Shown here: positions 11,901 to 26,900 of the stretch, one piece after another | Layout of the letters: each line of letters opens with the position of its first letter | Position numbering within the stretch: the stretch's first letter is position 1 | Source: Trileptium ribeirensis | Lineage: Eukaryota > Nematoda > Enoplea > Enoplida > Thoracostomopsidae | Reading direction: 5' to 3' | Assembly: GCA_030248225.1 (NCBI GenBank) | Contig: JASANE010028637.1 | Span: 1-64,000, forward strand | Length of the DNA stretch: 64,000 bases | Made by a program: the position numbers and the translations under genes | The notes under the pieces: generated by a model | The model's database searches: none | What the model saw: the letters and a program-made list of their open reading frames with translations, nothing else | What the model was told of the DNA's origin: nothing

Positions 11901-14900
11901 TCAAAAAATCGATACAAATTGTCATAAAAATGGCCGAAATGGACATTTGCTCAACCAGTTTGTCGAGCTGAGTTGAATGGTAATAGCGTTACAGCTGTAT
12001 CTTCACAATTACCAATTTCGGGCTGGGGATTAAGCCGAATGATCCGGCACATATTGAAGCTGTTCTTGCATTTAATGCACTCTTAAGAAATATTTAGGCT
12101 CTATAAAATAACCCGTAAATTGATAATTTTAATGTATATACGGTAATGCTGAAATGCGTCTCGTCGTCTTCTGCTTCTGAACAGTTTGGACTTAAACATT
12201 AAATTGTATGTAGTTATAATATACGTATATTCAACAAGTGCTGCAGTTTCGAAAACAAGCAAGCCGATTCAGGTCTAAAGAATGGGTACGTAACGGTATC
12301 AAATTAAAATTTGTTTATTGTTGTTACTTATGATATTTATTGCATTGTATATTCATTGTTTTTGTATGTTGGCTTGGGAAATTTACTTTCTAACTTAAAA
12401 TTTCATGAAAAATTACACATTTTAGCCGGTATTATTGTTATTGAATACGTTCTTCCGGAAGCATCGGCTTTGGCATTTACAGTTTAGTATATATCGCCCC
12501 GAGTGTTTTTTTCAACTTTGTTCCGTAGAATTTCCAAAACATCGTACCAAAGTATTACGATAACTATACTTTTTCAACGTCATTTTTTCAGTTTTTGCCT
12601 ACGTGTCGGTGCATTATGTTTATTGTAATCATGCTTATAATAATGTATATATAATACAGTATACAAATGTTTATATATTGGAATTTAACATCGATTTTAG
12701 TAAGCGGAAGCTTACTGTTTGTTTTCATAGGTGCTACAGAAACAACATTGACATATTAACAGCGCGCGGTGTGTATAAAACAACTACGTGCTTGCAATGA
12801 CTATTAGTATGTAATTTTTCAATATTTTTCGTGATATTTAAGACGTAGACAAAACGTTTACCCGGAAAATTAGAGAGTAGCGTTGGCTTGATTTTTGAAA
12901 ATCTCGCGAAGTTTTCTATTAAATTAGAAATTCAGCCAAATTTGAGTAGTATTTTGCTTTTAAATTATGTTGTTAAAGTTGGCGAATATTACTTTATTAA
13001 TTGGTATTAATTCGACAAAATAGAATAGTTGTTTTTGAAACGAAAATTTGGAAGCTAATTTCAATATTCTGGCCTGTCCAGAGCCCTCCGAAAGTGGGGG
13101 GAACTTCGGGGGCGCCCCCATGTTCATTCTCGGGGGAAATTTGAAAGTGGGGGGATAAATTTTGCTACAAAATACAAAATATTTCCATATTTTCATGCAT
13201 TTTTACTACTGTGAACGTACTTTCAAGCTAAAACAATATTTTAGCATTATAAATAGTGGTAATTAATGTTTAAAAACAATTTGCAAACAAATAACATAAA
13301 TTTTCAGACATAAAAAATTTTTGGAATCAGTTGAACATGGGGGGTTTCGGTCGAGTGGGGGGAGACGGACATGGGGGAAAATCTCACGAACATGGGGGGA
13401 TTTGGAAAGTGGGGGGTCCCCCCCACTGTGGACAGGCCAGATATTGATTTTTAAAATCATTATGTCTGCAGTATATGAAACGATTTCTTAGATCCGTTCA
13501 AGAGAATGAGGCTTACATAAAACTTTCATTAGAAACACAATTATTAGTGGTTACTATATTATGAGGACATTTTGTGCCACAAACTTGTCGTTTTGTTTAT
13601 ACTTGTGGTTTACACAGTAATGTATGTACGTGTGTCATCATATATAAAGCTACATTTTCATATGACGTTTTTCTTTTTTGGTGTTTAGCAACCTCAAGAT
13701 TATTATTATTGTTCGTTTTTCGATCAAGATAATAATGTAAAACGGTGTGCATTTCGCTCTTTTTATGTTCTTGTGGCATCAGCAATATTCATTCTGCCCC
13801 CAAGGGATCGATTAGGTGATGCATATCAAAATTATAGTAGCATACATCACTATTTGATATAATGCAATGTTTTATGTAAAATATGACATAACAGTCACGT
13901 TTTCCATGTAAAGGAGCGCTGCAATATGGAAGCTGGTGTGAATTTCAGGGTTATCCTAGCAGGAAGTATAGCAACTAATTTAGCTCTAATCTACACAGTA
14001 CCTTACTCCCGTTTGGAGGAGCAACGGAACGAGTGCCCACCCACCATCTCGCTTCGCCGCCTCTTACTGCGCATTGGCTTTATTTAATCGTACATTGAGC
14101 AAAACTCAAAGTCTACAAATAACGACAACTGTGAAGGTAAATATGGGAGTCATCATTTGTATGTACGTGAGTCTGCAAACTTGTACGTTTTAGCCTTTGG
14201 TATACAACCGAAAGTTTATGATGATTTGTTGAAAAATCTGAAGAAATCGTTATAGAATCTTGTCGGAACCAAGTGAAATAATGTAGAGTTTTGTAAAAAA
14301 ACAATTTATTGTGTATGGATAAGTTGCTAACCATCGTTCATATAGTAAAATCGTACTTATTCAGTATTTCTTGGATAAGATTTTATATATGACAAGTATT
14401 ATTAAGGTTTCTTGGTGCTGGTAAAACTATTATTTCAATACTGATTTTTTTGTAGTGTGTATTCTGTATTTAACGACCGTTTCTAATTCCGGGTGCACCT
14501 ACATACATATGATATTTATGTTCCTGAAACTAAATATTTTGCGCTTTTTCATATTCTTGAAGTATTGATACCGACTGTCATTCTGGTGATAAATGTACGA
14601 AGACTATAAAACTGAGATCAAAATCGTAATTGAAGGACACATTAGTTATATCGTTGATGATTTAGTGATTCATCAGCTGGTCCAGTCGATTCCCGATGAA
14701 GTCCAATGCAACATTTAGGGGTGTAAGCACAATTTATGCTGAGCCGTTGCTGATACACTTCTCGTAAGTTTAATGTCTTATGCCCCGAACCCTCCGCGCT
14801 AAGCTGTTTTTAGCCATATAACGTACAGACTGAATGGTTATCACTATGACTAATAGGAAGTAACGTTCTAAAATATCCAATTGCTGCTAAAATAAGTTGT

Positions 14901-17900
14901 AGTGGTCGGTCGTTAATGATGTCCGATGACCGGTACAGACAGTTGAAATTGTTCTGTCCAAAATTGTAAATCCACAGATTTTTTCCACAAATTAATTTTG
15001 ATAATCTGAGTTTTGTGGGTCTTAAAATGTGTTCTGAGGATAACTAATAGGAAGTAACGTTCTAAAATATCCAATTGCTGCTAAAATAAGTTGTAGTGGT
15101 CGGTCGTTAATGATGTCCGATGACCGGTGCAGACAGTTGAAATTGTTCTGTCCAAAATTGTAAATCCACAGATTTTTTCCACAAATTAATTTTGATAATC
15201 TGAGTTTTGTGGGTCTTAAAATGTGTTCTGAGGATAACATTTATCTAATCATGTTGAAAGTTATGCTTGCTCTAAAAATAAGCCTCAATGAATTTTTTGC
15301 ATTGTCGGAAAAATTGAATTTTTGTTCTACCGATAATTTCTTTAGGTTGCATCATTGTCGCTTTTATATTGCAGGAAATTTTTTGACACTGAAAAATCTT
15401 TAAACAATTAAAAGTTAATCAAAGCTTTTTGTTGAGTGTTTTAGTTTGCAGCCGTGTGAACGGCGAAACAACACTTCACACTAAAGTTAGGAACATATTA
15501 TATTGTGTTGTTTTAGGCACAAACTTGTTTAGCTGTAAAATAAAAGCTTTGATGGCTGTGCAATAAATAATATTAGTCACAGTATCTGCCAGAAATGAGT
15601 GCTGTTCTTACGCTCTTTACTCTATTGTTCAAGGGATCGACGAAAAGAGTTTTTGTTTTGTTCCAGGATTTTTTTCTAAATTATTTATTCGATTGATTTT
15701 AAGACATGTTCGAAGGGAGGTAAAAAAAACTTTTGCTCGATGTTTGTTTAAATGTCGACAGTGTTCGGCTGTTGGGTACTGTGTCCAGCTATTTGCTTCT
15801 AGTCTAGATCTTAACTGTTGGATGTTTGTATCTAATTTAGCTGTCTTTTAAATTGTTATCTTCTTGTACGTAGAATATGGATGTGTTTCACAAAAATATT
15901 TGTAATTAGCAGTGACATTTCGCAAATGCAATTTTTTATGGATTTCTCAGCCCATAGATGTACGCGTACAAAAATTTTACCTTGACCAAGCCAGCGAAAA
16001 TGAAATCCTTGTCCATCACCACTGGACTCAAGGAAATATTTCAGGCAAGCGAATTTAAAGCCTATTTTGGTGGCTTTGAGACATCATCATTATAGATTTT
16101 AAAAGCATTCTTCTGCAACCAGCTGGTAAAAGGTGAATTTTTGATTTGTGACCATTGATTTGCGTTGCATTGGCTACATGACTGTGAATCACCTTTCTGT
16201 CGCCCAATCAGCGACCCAATAATGGAAGCTTCTCCGCTTAGGATATTCTGAGATTGACCAGTCCCTCATGAGTTTTGATACACCGCGTAGTCAACAAATG
16301 TCTCAGTGTTTCGAACTGAAACCAACTAGCAAGGACTTAGATATTTCTAATTAAGAGGATCACTTTATTCATTTCGACGGCAGCGCTCACTGGCCGCGTA
16401 AAGAGACCCACGAAGCGGGATGTAAAGGGAATCACCTAGTGATTTCGACAGCGTCTACTGAATGGATTTATCTGGTTTTGAGGACTACTTATGTCGTTAA
16501 AACAGATGTCACTGAACGGAACTACCTAATTATTTCAACGATTCTGCGACCGCTACTACCATGCGGGATTTTGTAGACTAACCGCGGGTTACCAGCTACC
16601 CGTGAGCTCAAGAGGTAAACCCGTACCTGGCCCATCACCACCTGTGTCAGTTTCAATAAAAATATCTTGTCCCTGCCATTCATATTTTACACGCCACCTT
16701 GAATAAGGTATTTTCATATCATTTCTAACATCTGAGTTAAACTGATAATGTTCGTGTACGTATATGTTTCGTCGATAAACAACGAAATTAGTCTGAGAAA
16801 AAAGTATATACAAAGTATATACAGGGTGTTTCAGAAGTAGCTACCCACACTTTGTCAATTAATATCTTCTGGCGTAATATTTCGCAATGGTTGTTTATCG
16901 CTGTTTTTAATATTTCAGGTTATTATAAATATATACTGTTTATACCATGGATTCCCCACGACGATCTCTGCTTGAAAAAATCTGTCTTGTAAAACTTTAC
17001 TATAAATACAAAAATTATGCCGAAGTCTCACGCCAGTGGAAAAATCATTTCGACTCAATACCTCCTATTCGCAAGACGATGGCTGATATTATTTCCCGAT
17101 TCGAGGACACTGGCAGTGTAGCGGAACGGCTGAGGCCGGGTCGTCCAAAGTCTGCCACAAGCGGGGACCAGAAAGCTGCATTAAGCGCTGCGGTATCCGG
17201 GAGCCCCCAGAAGTCAACTCGAAGGGCTTCTCTCCAGCTGGGTATTCCTCATACTTCCGTTTGGCGCCTTCATAAGGAGCTTAATTTGAAGCCCTTTCGG
17301 CCCCGTCTTATCCATGGACTCTCTGATGATGATTTCGATCGCAGAGTCCAGTTTCGTGAGACATTTATGGACATGGTGGAAACAGTGCGTTGGACCTTGA
17401 TCGCATTTTGTGGACCAACGAGGCGGTTTTCAAGCTCAATGGTCATGTTAATCGCCATAATTGTGTTTATTGGTCTGAAGACAATCCACATGTCACGATT
17501 AACAAAGAGGTCAACGCCCCTGGAGTCTGTGTCTGGGCCGGAATTTGTTCACAAGGCATCGTTGGTCCATTCTTTTTTGACGGAAATGTCAATAAAACCA
17601 GCTATTTGGAACTTTGATCTGTGAATGTCTACCCGCAAATCGCAACCGAGTACCTTGTTTTCATGCATGACGGAGCCCCAGCTCACTACGCTACCGAAGT
17701 CCGCGCTTGGCTGGACGAAAGGTTCCCGAATCGATGGATAGGCCGCAGAGGTCCATCGAGTGGCCAGCTAGGTCACCAGACTTAACTCCGCCTGACTTCT
17801 TTCTTTTGGGTGTTCTGAAAGAAAATGTTTATGGAAGTAGGGCGAAGGACCCTCAAGAATTGATGGACAGAATAAAATCAGCGTTTTCTAAAATTCTAGT

Positions 17901-20900
17901 GGACTTATGCGCCAAAGTTTGCCAATCTGTACCATCCCGACTGGAGAAATGCATTCAGCTTGGCGCTGCACAGACGGAGCTGTTCTGAGATCTATCTTCG
18001 TAATGTAAGTAAACTTTTAATTTTTGTCTATAATTTTATAAAAAACTGGCGAGCTACCAGTCAACCGATAGTTAGCATCAAACAGTGGGTAATTACTTCT
18101 GAAACACCCTGTACAAAACTGTAGTAACAAAAATATATAACAAAAAGTATATACAAAACTGTAGTAACAAGGTCGAAATATTTCCTTCTGGCCTTGAGCA
18201 GCAGTAGCCGGCTCCAGCTGGTCATGAGTTAACTTACTGTAAAACAAGTTATGTGCGATAATTTGTTAAAATGTCTGAGATCCACTACGAACTGGATCAA
18301 GCTGATTTCAACATCTCATTAATACGTCTCGAACGGTATATAATATGGGTATGGATAACTTATTGAAAAATTATTTCGGCACCGTTGAGGGAAATGAAAT
18401 AGAATTAAATGAAATAAAATGAAATGTCAAATCAAGTGAAAAACAAATAATAATTTACAGAAGTCGTAAAAAATAGCACAAACATGTCTGGCTTAATAGA
18501 TATTTTCTTATCTTTTTTTAATAGATATTTTCCGATCCGTCTAGGTGAGTCGAATGGTATCAATTTGCCGCTGCTTTTTCAAAATTGACAGATTTCGAGT
18601 TTTTAGCTGGAGAGTCACTAAGGCTAAGCGCTTTACGATTCAGTGTACCTACCAGCTTATTGTTGTCTACCAAAAGTATTTACGTAACTAATAACTACGT
18701 AAATATATCTTAAAAATAGCTTTCTGAGGTTTTATGTAAATGTGTGTACATTTTGTTTATACATGTCAAAATCTGTTTGTACGACGAATCGCGCCATATT
18801 TTTAAAGGAACATTCCCGATTATTCTTGTTAACTGTGATGGCTTAGTTTTTGATCAGAAACTAGGATCACGACGAAGATATTATAGTTGAACAACAAAGC
18901 ATACTGATGAGCTACTTCGTTGATTCCTTGAATTCGACTTGTCGGCTGCTCCATGGTTTGGTCATTTTCCATTATCCCCGTCATTCGGGCCGAAATTGGT
19001 CAAATTTGAAGATACAGCGATAAATTTGTAACCTAACGACTCAGCCGATTTGTTCGAACCGGTTAAGAAAATGACCATTTCGGCCACATTTATGTCAATT
19101 TTTTTCTACTTTTGGGCCCCCGATGGCTAACGGCATGGCCTTAGGCTTAGGATTTCACATAGATGGAACTAATTACTCACCCTTGAACCGAGTCCGCTTA
19201 TTTTACCACCGTTCGACTCGGCATGTCAATGTGGCTCGAATGATATATCAGTTATATATACATTTTTGAGAAATTTTTTAATCAAAATTTTTGAGTGTTG
19301 ACTGAGGGAAAACGCAGATGTATATATATAACCAAAATTGATATTTTCTGAACAGTGTGGTCGAATTGAGTCGATTCATGCTAAAATAGTTGCCTTATCT
19401 CCGAAACTGACCAATTTATGGCTGGGGGACGGGCAAAAGACAACTGTTTTGCCAGAGCCAACTTTAGTATATTTTTGTTACGGTTCAGACAAAAGAACTG
19501 TGGTATATATAGTAGGTTGTCGTAGCAAATCTTGACGTGATAATCAGTACTTCTTGGCGATAGATCAAATCAAGATCATAAGAAACTTCATACTACGTAA
19601 TTTAAAGAATTTAAACTTTCATACTACGTAATTTAAAGAATTTCGGTTAAATGATCGACATCGGACGTTCTGAGCTGTGGTTTTTTCTTCTTCTGATTAT
19701 AACCTCTAGGCATTTGCAGACAAAGCAATACTTTAAAGTAGCTGCACAGCGATGTTCAAATTAAATTTTTTTCCCGCAGTCGTGTTCGCGTGGTATTTTT
19801 CACATTTATTTCAAATGTATTTTTGTAATTTGCCGTTTTGTGATTATGAGGACAGCTCTAGTGATTAAGCAGTTTCAGCAAGATTGAGTAGGTTGAGATA
19901 TTTTCAACCAAGGATCTCCTGTAGTTTTTTATCTTCATGTAATGTTCGTTTCAAAACATGATTGGAGTTTCTTATTTTTGTTGTTGTACTCAAGAAGGGA
20001 GTTTTAATGTTTTATGTCAACTACGCCGTATAATTTATATTTACGCAGTTGGAACTACTAACTGGCCGAATGTATAGCGAAGCCATTTCGAAAATCTTGT
20101 GCTACAGTGCGTATGTCAGTTGTAGATTAATTTTGTTGACAGTTCATTTTACTGCCGATTTAATGCCTGCAGTTTGGAAACAAACAATTACACTTCAAAC
20201 CTTGTGTTAACCACTTTCGACGTGTACTAAGTGTTGGATTCGATCACGGTTCGGCGTTTATTATTGTTAGGTCGCTTTACGTACAGACTTAAGGATCAGA
20301 ACAATAGCTTTGTGGCTGGTGAACGTGACTTGGAGTCAATCAGGCTCTATTGTTCGCGGCGTTGTATATATGTCCATCTTTATATACGCGAATTTGTTTG
20401 ATAAAGAGCATAAACGGTTATATAAATATTTTTTGGGCTGCTGGGTTATTGCCATTCATTATGCGCTTCTACATCGATATTGTACATATTTTGTGCATTT
20501 CTTGCGATATTTAACTCTAGCAATATGGTTGTTAATACTCATTATTTTCGCTGCTACTTTTAATTGACATTTATTTACAGCTTATACCTCAAATATCGTC
20601 GCTGACAGCGCTAACTACAATACTGCCTCTGTGCGCCGTGCTTCTTGTAACGGCGCTTAAAGACGCTGTTGACGATGTCGTAAGTTGCTGTACTGATCGA
20701 GCGGATTCAGGACGCTCGTGTTATTTAAATATTGTTTGTTAACCGCCGGTGGATTCCACCATGTGCATGTCCAATACTCAGATTGAATGCGCATGCCTAG
20801 TACCCACTGCTAATATACGTAATAGCTATGTAACCGTGTTAACCGTATTGTGACGCATGTGTTATGCGATTAGTGTTTAGTACAATATCACTAACTGTAA

Positions 20901-23900
20901 CAATATTAACACTGTGTCGTCTGCATATATATGTACATAAAATACTTGGTGCCATGGAATGCATAAATGACTACATAAACCTGTTGTACATGTAAATATT
21001 ATTGTTAATTCGATTGTTCTTGCATTTTATGCATGAAATTGCATGCTTTCTGATCGTGTTACGCGGCAGTTCTTCGGTTTTGTGCCAAAATACTCCGTTA
21101 ATTTTTCCAATTTTCATTATTGTTTTCGAAAAAACAAACACTCTGGTGGTGACGAAAACTCAAAATCAATTGGCAGTAATTTTGCGGTGTCTATTATCTG
21201 CAACGCATGTCATATAGTACATGAAAATGTGGCTTTCGCGTAACATCACAAAATTAATTTATCACTCTATATACGTACGTATATATGTTAATTTGTCATT
21301 TGCGTGTAATTTTTATAATTGTATACATATTTTTTTGCGTTACAGAGCCAATTATATTTATAGTTACACATTTACATTCGAAGCTTGCGAAGATAGTGGA
21401 TTTGATGAACGTTTTATAACACGGATATTAAGTTGACGTGACTCATGTTTCGATGTCAAACAGATGTTTCGCTAGCTGGCATCCCGCACATACCTTATTA
21501 GTAGTATATATATAGTACATACTAAAATATTTGATGTACATAAATTCTCAATTATAAACTACTCCAATATCTGATTTGGAAGAACGTCGGCTGTCGTCAC
21601 TGGTCAAAGCCACCAGCAGTCGGCTGTCGTAGCACGTGCTCAGCAAAAATGCGTTGACATTCCACGCAGTGTATAATTTTTGGCCCTCAATGCCCTCAAA
21701 TCATTGAAAAAGACACGTATAACTTGATTAAAAACATGTAGCCCTGGTTTGGCTTCTACAATCCTAGTCTGGGTATTACTGCGAATATAATCTTTCGTTA
21801 AGACCTCAGTATTCATGATTGTTATGAAGTATTGCCTTTCCTTTGCCTATATACGTATGATCATGTGTTTGTCTATTATTAGTTTGTCGAATCCTCCGCT
21901 TAGTCGCTGTACCACGACTATATATTGTGTTTGTGCTCAACAGCCGAAACCTGAGTTTTAGAATTAAATTTCAAGCCAAACCTTAGGGGTGCAAAGAAAT
22001 TACATACATTTACCTACTGAGACATAACTTCTGAATTTTACCAAGAACAGTGACCGTATTTTAGATTGGGATAAAGCTAGTCATGACTAACGAACCTGCA
22101 GTGCATTTAGCAGCGATAGCGATCCTGATAGTTTGCAGCCCATCAGAGCGACAAAACCCTGGAAATATGCTTGAATAAAATCGCACCAGTACATCTGGAA
22201 AATTTTAGTAATTTGTAGAAATTTTCATGACGTTGAAAATTTACGGTTCATTCAAAACCACTAAATTCGGGAAGTTCTGTTATGCATCGGCAACACGACC
22301 ATTTACTTCGTCCACACATCAATTATGTAATCCTTCTCGCATCAATAGGCATACATTATATATGGGGATGTCCAGAATATTGGGTATTCGGCCGAATAAT
22401 AGGTATTCATTTTTTGGCCGAATACCGAATAGTTACTTGTAACGTATTTTTGAAATTTTTATCTCGCAAGGCATAAAATGCGCAATAAGTTAATAATTGG
22501 TCAACCGTTTGTTAAAGTAAGGTAGATTATTGTTGGAGACAAACTTGGCGCCTAAACTCAACCAAAACTGGAAGAGAAAGAGAGCTCTGTTGTGTGTTAC
22601 CTTGCCACATTTTTGAATACGTATAAATGAGAGTTCATAGTCAATATCAGGAAATTTTTAAGTCGCTATAATTTATCAACTTTTAGAATAAATAAATATA
22701 CGTATGTTGTTCTGCATTGTCAGTACATACGGAACGAAGCGATCGTATTCTTCAATCGTACTGTCCGTCCACCAAAGTGTAAAGTTTCGCAGTACGTGGT
22801 GTATATACAGGTTCGTGCAATGTGGCTATTTACCTACTTAAATCCAACACAACGCGGCATCAAACTTCCGAACGGAATCTAATACAGGATGAATTATTTT
22901 TGTAATACAGGTAATGCTAAGAACCACTTCAGCACCAGTCACCATTTAATGATTACAGTCTGTGTGTAACCGGTTTTGTACGATATATATTAATTAGTTT
23001 AGTATATATACTTGATTGAGCGGAGCGAGGCGAAGCCGAGCGAAGCGTTTTTATTTTCTGTCTGTGACCTAAAAAGTCGATGTCCGTTCGTTCGTTCGGT
23101 CCGACGGATCTCAAGAACCACTGAACCGATTTAAATTTTTTTTTGTTTGAAAGCCTGTCATGTCAGAGTGCGCACCTGATATTTGGGATCAAAAATTTTG
23201 AGTGGTTAATTAGTAATTAGTTAAGCTTATGCAGCTAAAATAGAGAATTTTGCAATATTTGTGTTATATATTTATTGAAATAGAATCGTTTCGATCAAAC
23301 CATTATAGGTTTTTCGGGGTCGAAGAATTCAAATATAATATTTTTACCAATGATACAGCCCTATGCCCTATGCAATGTAGTTGAAGAACATAAAATTGAG
23401 TACATTCGTAATGCCCCAGCCGAAGCTCCGCTCGCAAATGCAGTTCCACTACCAACTTAGTCGCAATTACTGTGTGTTCATATTGCATCTGATCCCATAG
23501 AGCAAGTACAATTTTCTCGGATTCGGATTGGATGATGTAGTGCGAAAAAATACTTTCAGACACGTATAACGTATGAAATGTGATCACAAATCGAGTCGGA
23601 CGCAATTTGAGAACGGCCTTACAATTTAATAGTACATAAAAAATTTCACAACGGCAAGAAATTGCTAGTCTTTAGAATTTCGGGTTACACCAAAGTTCGT
23701 TTTAGTATATAAAACTGAACCTTGAAGAGAAGTGTATATATATCGTAGGGCTTGTTGTAAAAGTCTCTACGGGCAGGGGATTGTTTTCAAAATTTGCACG
23801 TGTATGATGGTTACAGAAAATACTTATTTTAGAAGTTGTTTTAATTCCAACAATCATGTTAGCTGCGAACAAATTTTATTGGAACGGCACGCGTTTTAAG

Positions 23901-26900
23901 CCGAAGGGCATTAGACCGCAGTAAAAACAATCCATCAATTTTGCTATAAACGCATCAAAACATAATATTCCTACCCCTTGCATCATACAAAAATCATATT
24001 TTGGATCGCATAATGTTGTCCTCAACGGAATCGTTGTATTTGATCGATGTGTGGATGTTTTTATAGTGTGTAAGCGCTAATTCGGACCTAGTTATTTTTG
24101 CTGAAGAATATCATTGTTTGAACGCTGAACTCAGCTAATTCTTATCACCAATCGCAACTTCTACATTACACAATATATACGTACTTTGACAATTATATTT
24201 ATTATTATTGATTGAATAGACATGGCGAAGGTTACAGTGGTCGTAAACAATTTTGCTAAAAACACTGTATTTTTACTAATTCTATTCTGCGGGTTTTGAT
24301 CGATTCCTACTGGTTCAGCTATAATCCGAACGTAGAAACTGTGTGATTATAAATATGTATACTATCCGCAACATAGGTAATTGAAAATGTGTTGGCTAGC
24401 GTTTGAAACAAGGACATGGAAGAATTTTGTGAGCAGTATTCAATGTCGACATCGAAATATTTTGTTTGAAGAACTGTATCACGCGGCACATTTCGTTGTT
24501 GTACACCGCAGTAATTGAATAGAATAATGCTTAACAGAATTAACAAGGACATGGGAGAATTTTGTGAGCAGTATTCAATGTCGACATCGAAATATTTTGT
24601 TTGAAGAACTGTATCACGCGGCATATTTCGTTGTTGTACACCGCAGTAATTGAATAGAATAGTGCTTAACAGAATTAACAAGGGCATGGAAGAATTTTGT
24701 GAGCAGTATTCAATGTCGACATCGAAATATTTTGTTTGAAGAACTGTATCACGCGGCACATTTCGTTGTTGTACACCGTAGTAATTGAATAGAATAATGC
24801 TTAACAGAATTAACAAGGACATGGAAGAATTTTGTGAGCAGTATTCAATGTCGACATCGAAATATTTTGTTTGAAGAACTGTATCACGCGGCACATTTCG
24901 TTGTTGTACACCGTAGTAATTGAATAGAATAATGCTTAACAGAATTAACAAGGACATGGAAGAATTTTGTGAGCAGTATTCAATGTCGACATCGAAATAT
25001 TTTGTTTGAAGAACTGTATCACGCGGCACATTTCGTTGTTGTACACCGCAGTAATTGAATAGAATAATGCTTAACAGAATTAACAAGGACATGGAAGAAT
25101 TTCGTGAGCAGTATTCAATGTCGACATCGAAATATTTTGTTTGAAGAACTGTATCACGCGGCACATTTCGTTGTTGTACACCGCAGTAATTGAATAGAAT
25201 AATGCTTAACAGAATTAACACTCGATGTCGATAGTATAAATATATATAAGAATATATGTCTAAAGTTTTGATATTTTTGGTATGTAATACTTCCGAAGAG
25301 ATATAGATAAACCTGAAACAAAACGTACAGCTCTATATATTTTCTAAACTTTTCTATAGTTTTGCAAGCATTTTGCTGGCGCCAAGCCCAACTATACAGT
25401 AGAATGACATATATGTTGATACCTGTTCCTAAACACATAGAATTTTGTAGTTAGTGCCACTGATATCTTCGCTATCGCCATGGACCACAATTCTGCCTCT
25501 TGGATTCGTGCTACTTATGTCCGGTGTGAAAGATGGATTTGACGACTTAGTGAGTTGTAAAAATTTGCGATACACATTTGGGAACTCGGCGAGAAGCAAA
25601 ATTTATATAGCTAAAACTTTTCATTTCAGTGCTTTCTGCTACTGCTCGGTGTCAAGGATAGCGGAGTTTTGTAATACTATGCTGTGCTATTTTTGTTTAA
25701 TCTATTTAAACGTTGTCCAAATTGTTGCTGCGATTTGATAAAGCAGGCCATTGGTTCTAACAGTGCTTTAACGGTACAGCTGCTTTTCCCAGTTACCAGA
25801 TGATTACATTGCTTAATTAGAGCTAGCTACTTTCATGGCTTTAAAATCTAAGATCCATGTTGACTATTAAGCTGCGGTATTTATTTTGTAAACGACTAAC
25901 TGTTTGGTGCTGATTTTGGCAATTTATTTATATATGTTTTGTAAAGTGAAAACGATGTTATGTGCCGGATTTTTTTTAAATTTCTTTGCGGAAACAACCA
26001 TTGTTTTCGTCTTAGCTAAACTACAGTTAAAGGAAAATGTCATTACAATGTCGCTAGGTTGGCCGATGTTACCTCCAGTAGACTAATGATATCCGGATAG
26101 TATTTCATAGCCAATTATTATGCGTGACGTCCTGATATTGCATTTCGTGGCCAGGGGCAACATTTTACTGGTTTATATAGTAAACCCGTGAAGCGAGCAT
26201 TTAGAAACAAATATGGTTTTCTATGGCCTTTTGGGAAGACGTGATGTTGTTGGATTAACATATTGTAACTTTAGGCGGTCGATTTTAATGTTTACTATAT
26301 TTGCCGTATGCCAAGGCGACGGAGGCGTTTCATTTGATCGTCTCGGGGTACCGGTTTGTTGGAAATCAAAACTACATAAGCACAGATTTTTTCATCTTTT
26401 CACCGTAGACAAATTTATGATACGGTGTTTCTAGTTGCAGTCATAATGTATTTCCATACAGATCTGCACTCCCTAATTAACCGACGTTTTATTTTTAGGG
26501 AATTATTAATTTGAGCTGAATTCTAACCGAAAAATTCACCGAGATTTTGCATTTTCTGAACTTAACAGGCTGTTGAGACTCACAGATTTTGATTTTTTTT
26601 ATTATATATATATATCGATATTTCAGAATTCTACTTTTGGTGTTGCAGCTTATAATATGAATTAGTTGAAATAAAAACATCCGCCATGTAGCCGTGTATA
26701 AATGTGCTCATGATATTTATCTCATCATTGCTTGACGTGTTTTTGTGAGCATACTGGTCCTATTTTGGTATTTTAACCGATTTCTCTTTGAGTCAAAATA
26801 TCTTGCAAACCACAAACGAATCCGCCGTGTATAATTGTGCTCATGATATTTATCTCATCATAGCCTGCCGTGTTTTTGTGAACACACTGGTCCTATTTTG

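Larger units (their letters stand above)
10580..20580. other. 10-kb intron before the alternative exons
   Basis: Phase-0 intron joining exon 2 to the first alternative exon. It holds the separately listed dispersed repeats, a MITE, a 194-bp duplication and a mariner. The remaining stretches (about 12060-13068, 13441-14848, 15238-16369, 19440-20580) show nothing I recognise. The 85-codon hydrophobic ORF at 20310-20567, just before the first alternative exon, has no family resemblance. Confidence 0.5.

Noticed and set aside
20310..20567. 85-codon hydrophobic ORF ending 13 bp before alternative exon A
   Set aside because: It has a stop before the exon, no splice donor that would join it in frame, and no resemblance to a flippase segment; likely a chance ORF in AT-rich sequence.
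24319..25221. 300-aa minus-strand ORF as a repeat protein gene
   Set aside because: The frame stays open only because the tandem unit length is a multiple of three; unit differences are all amino-acid changing.
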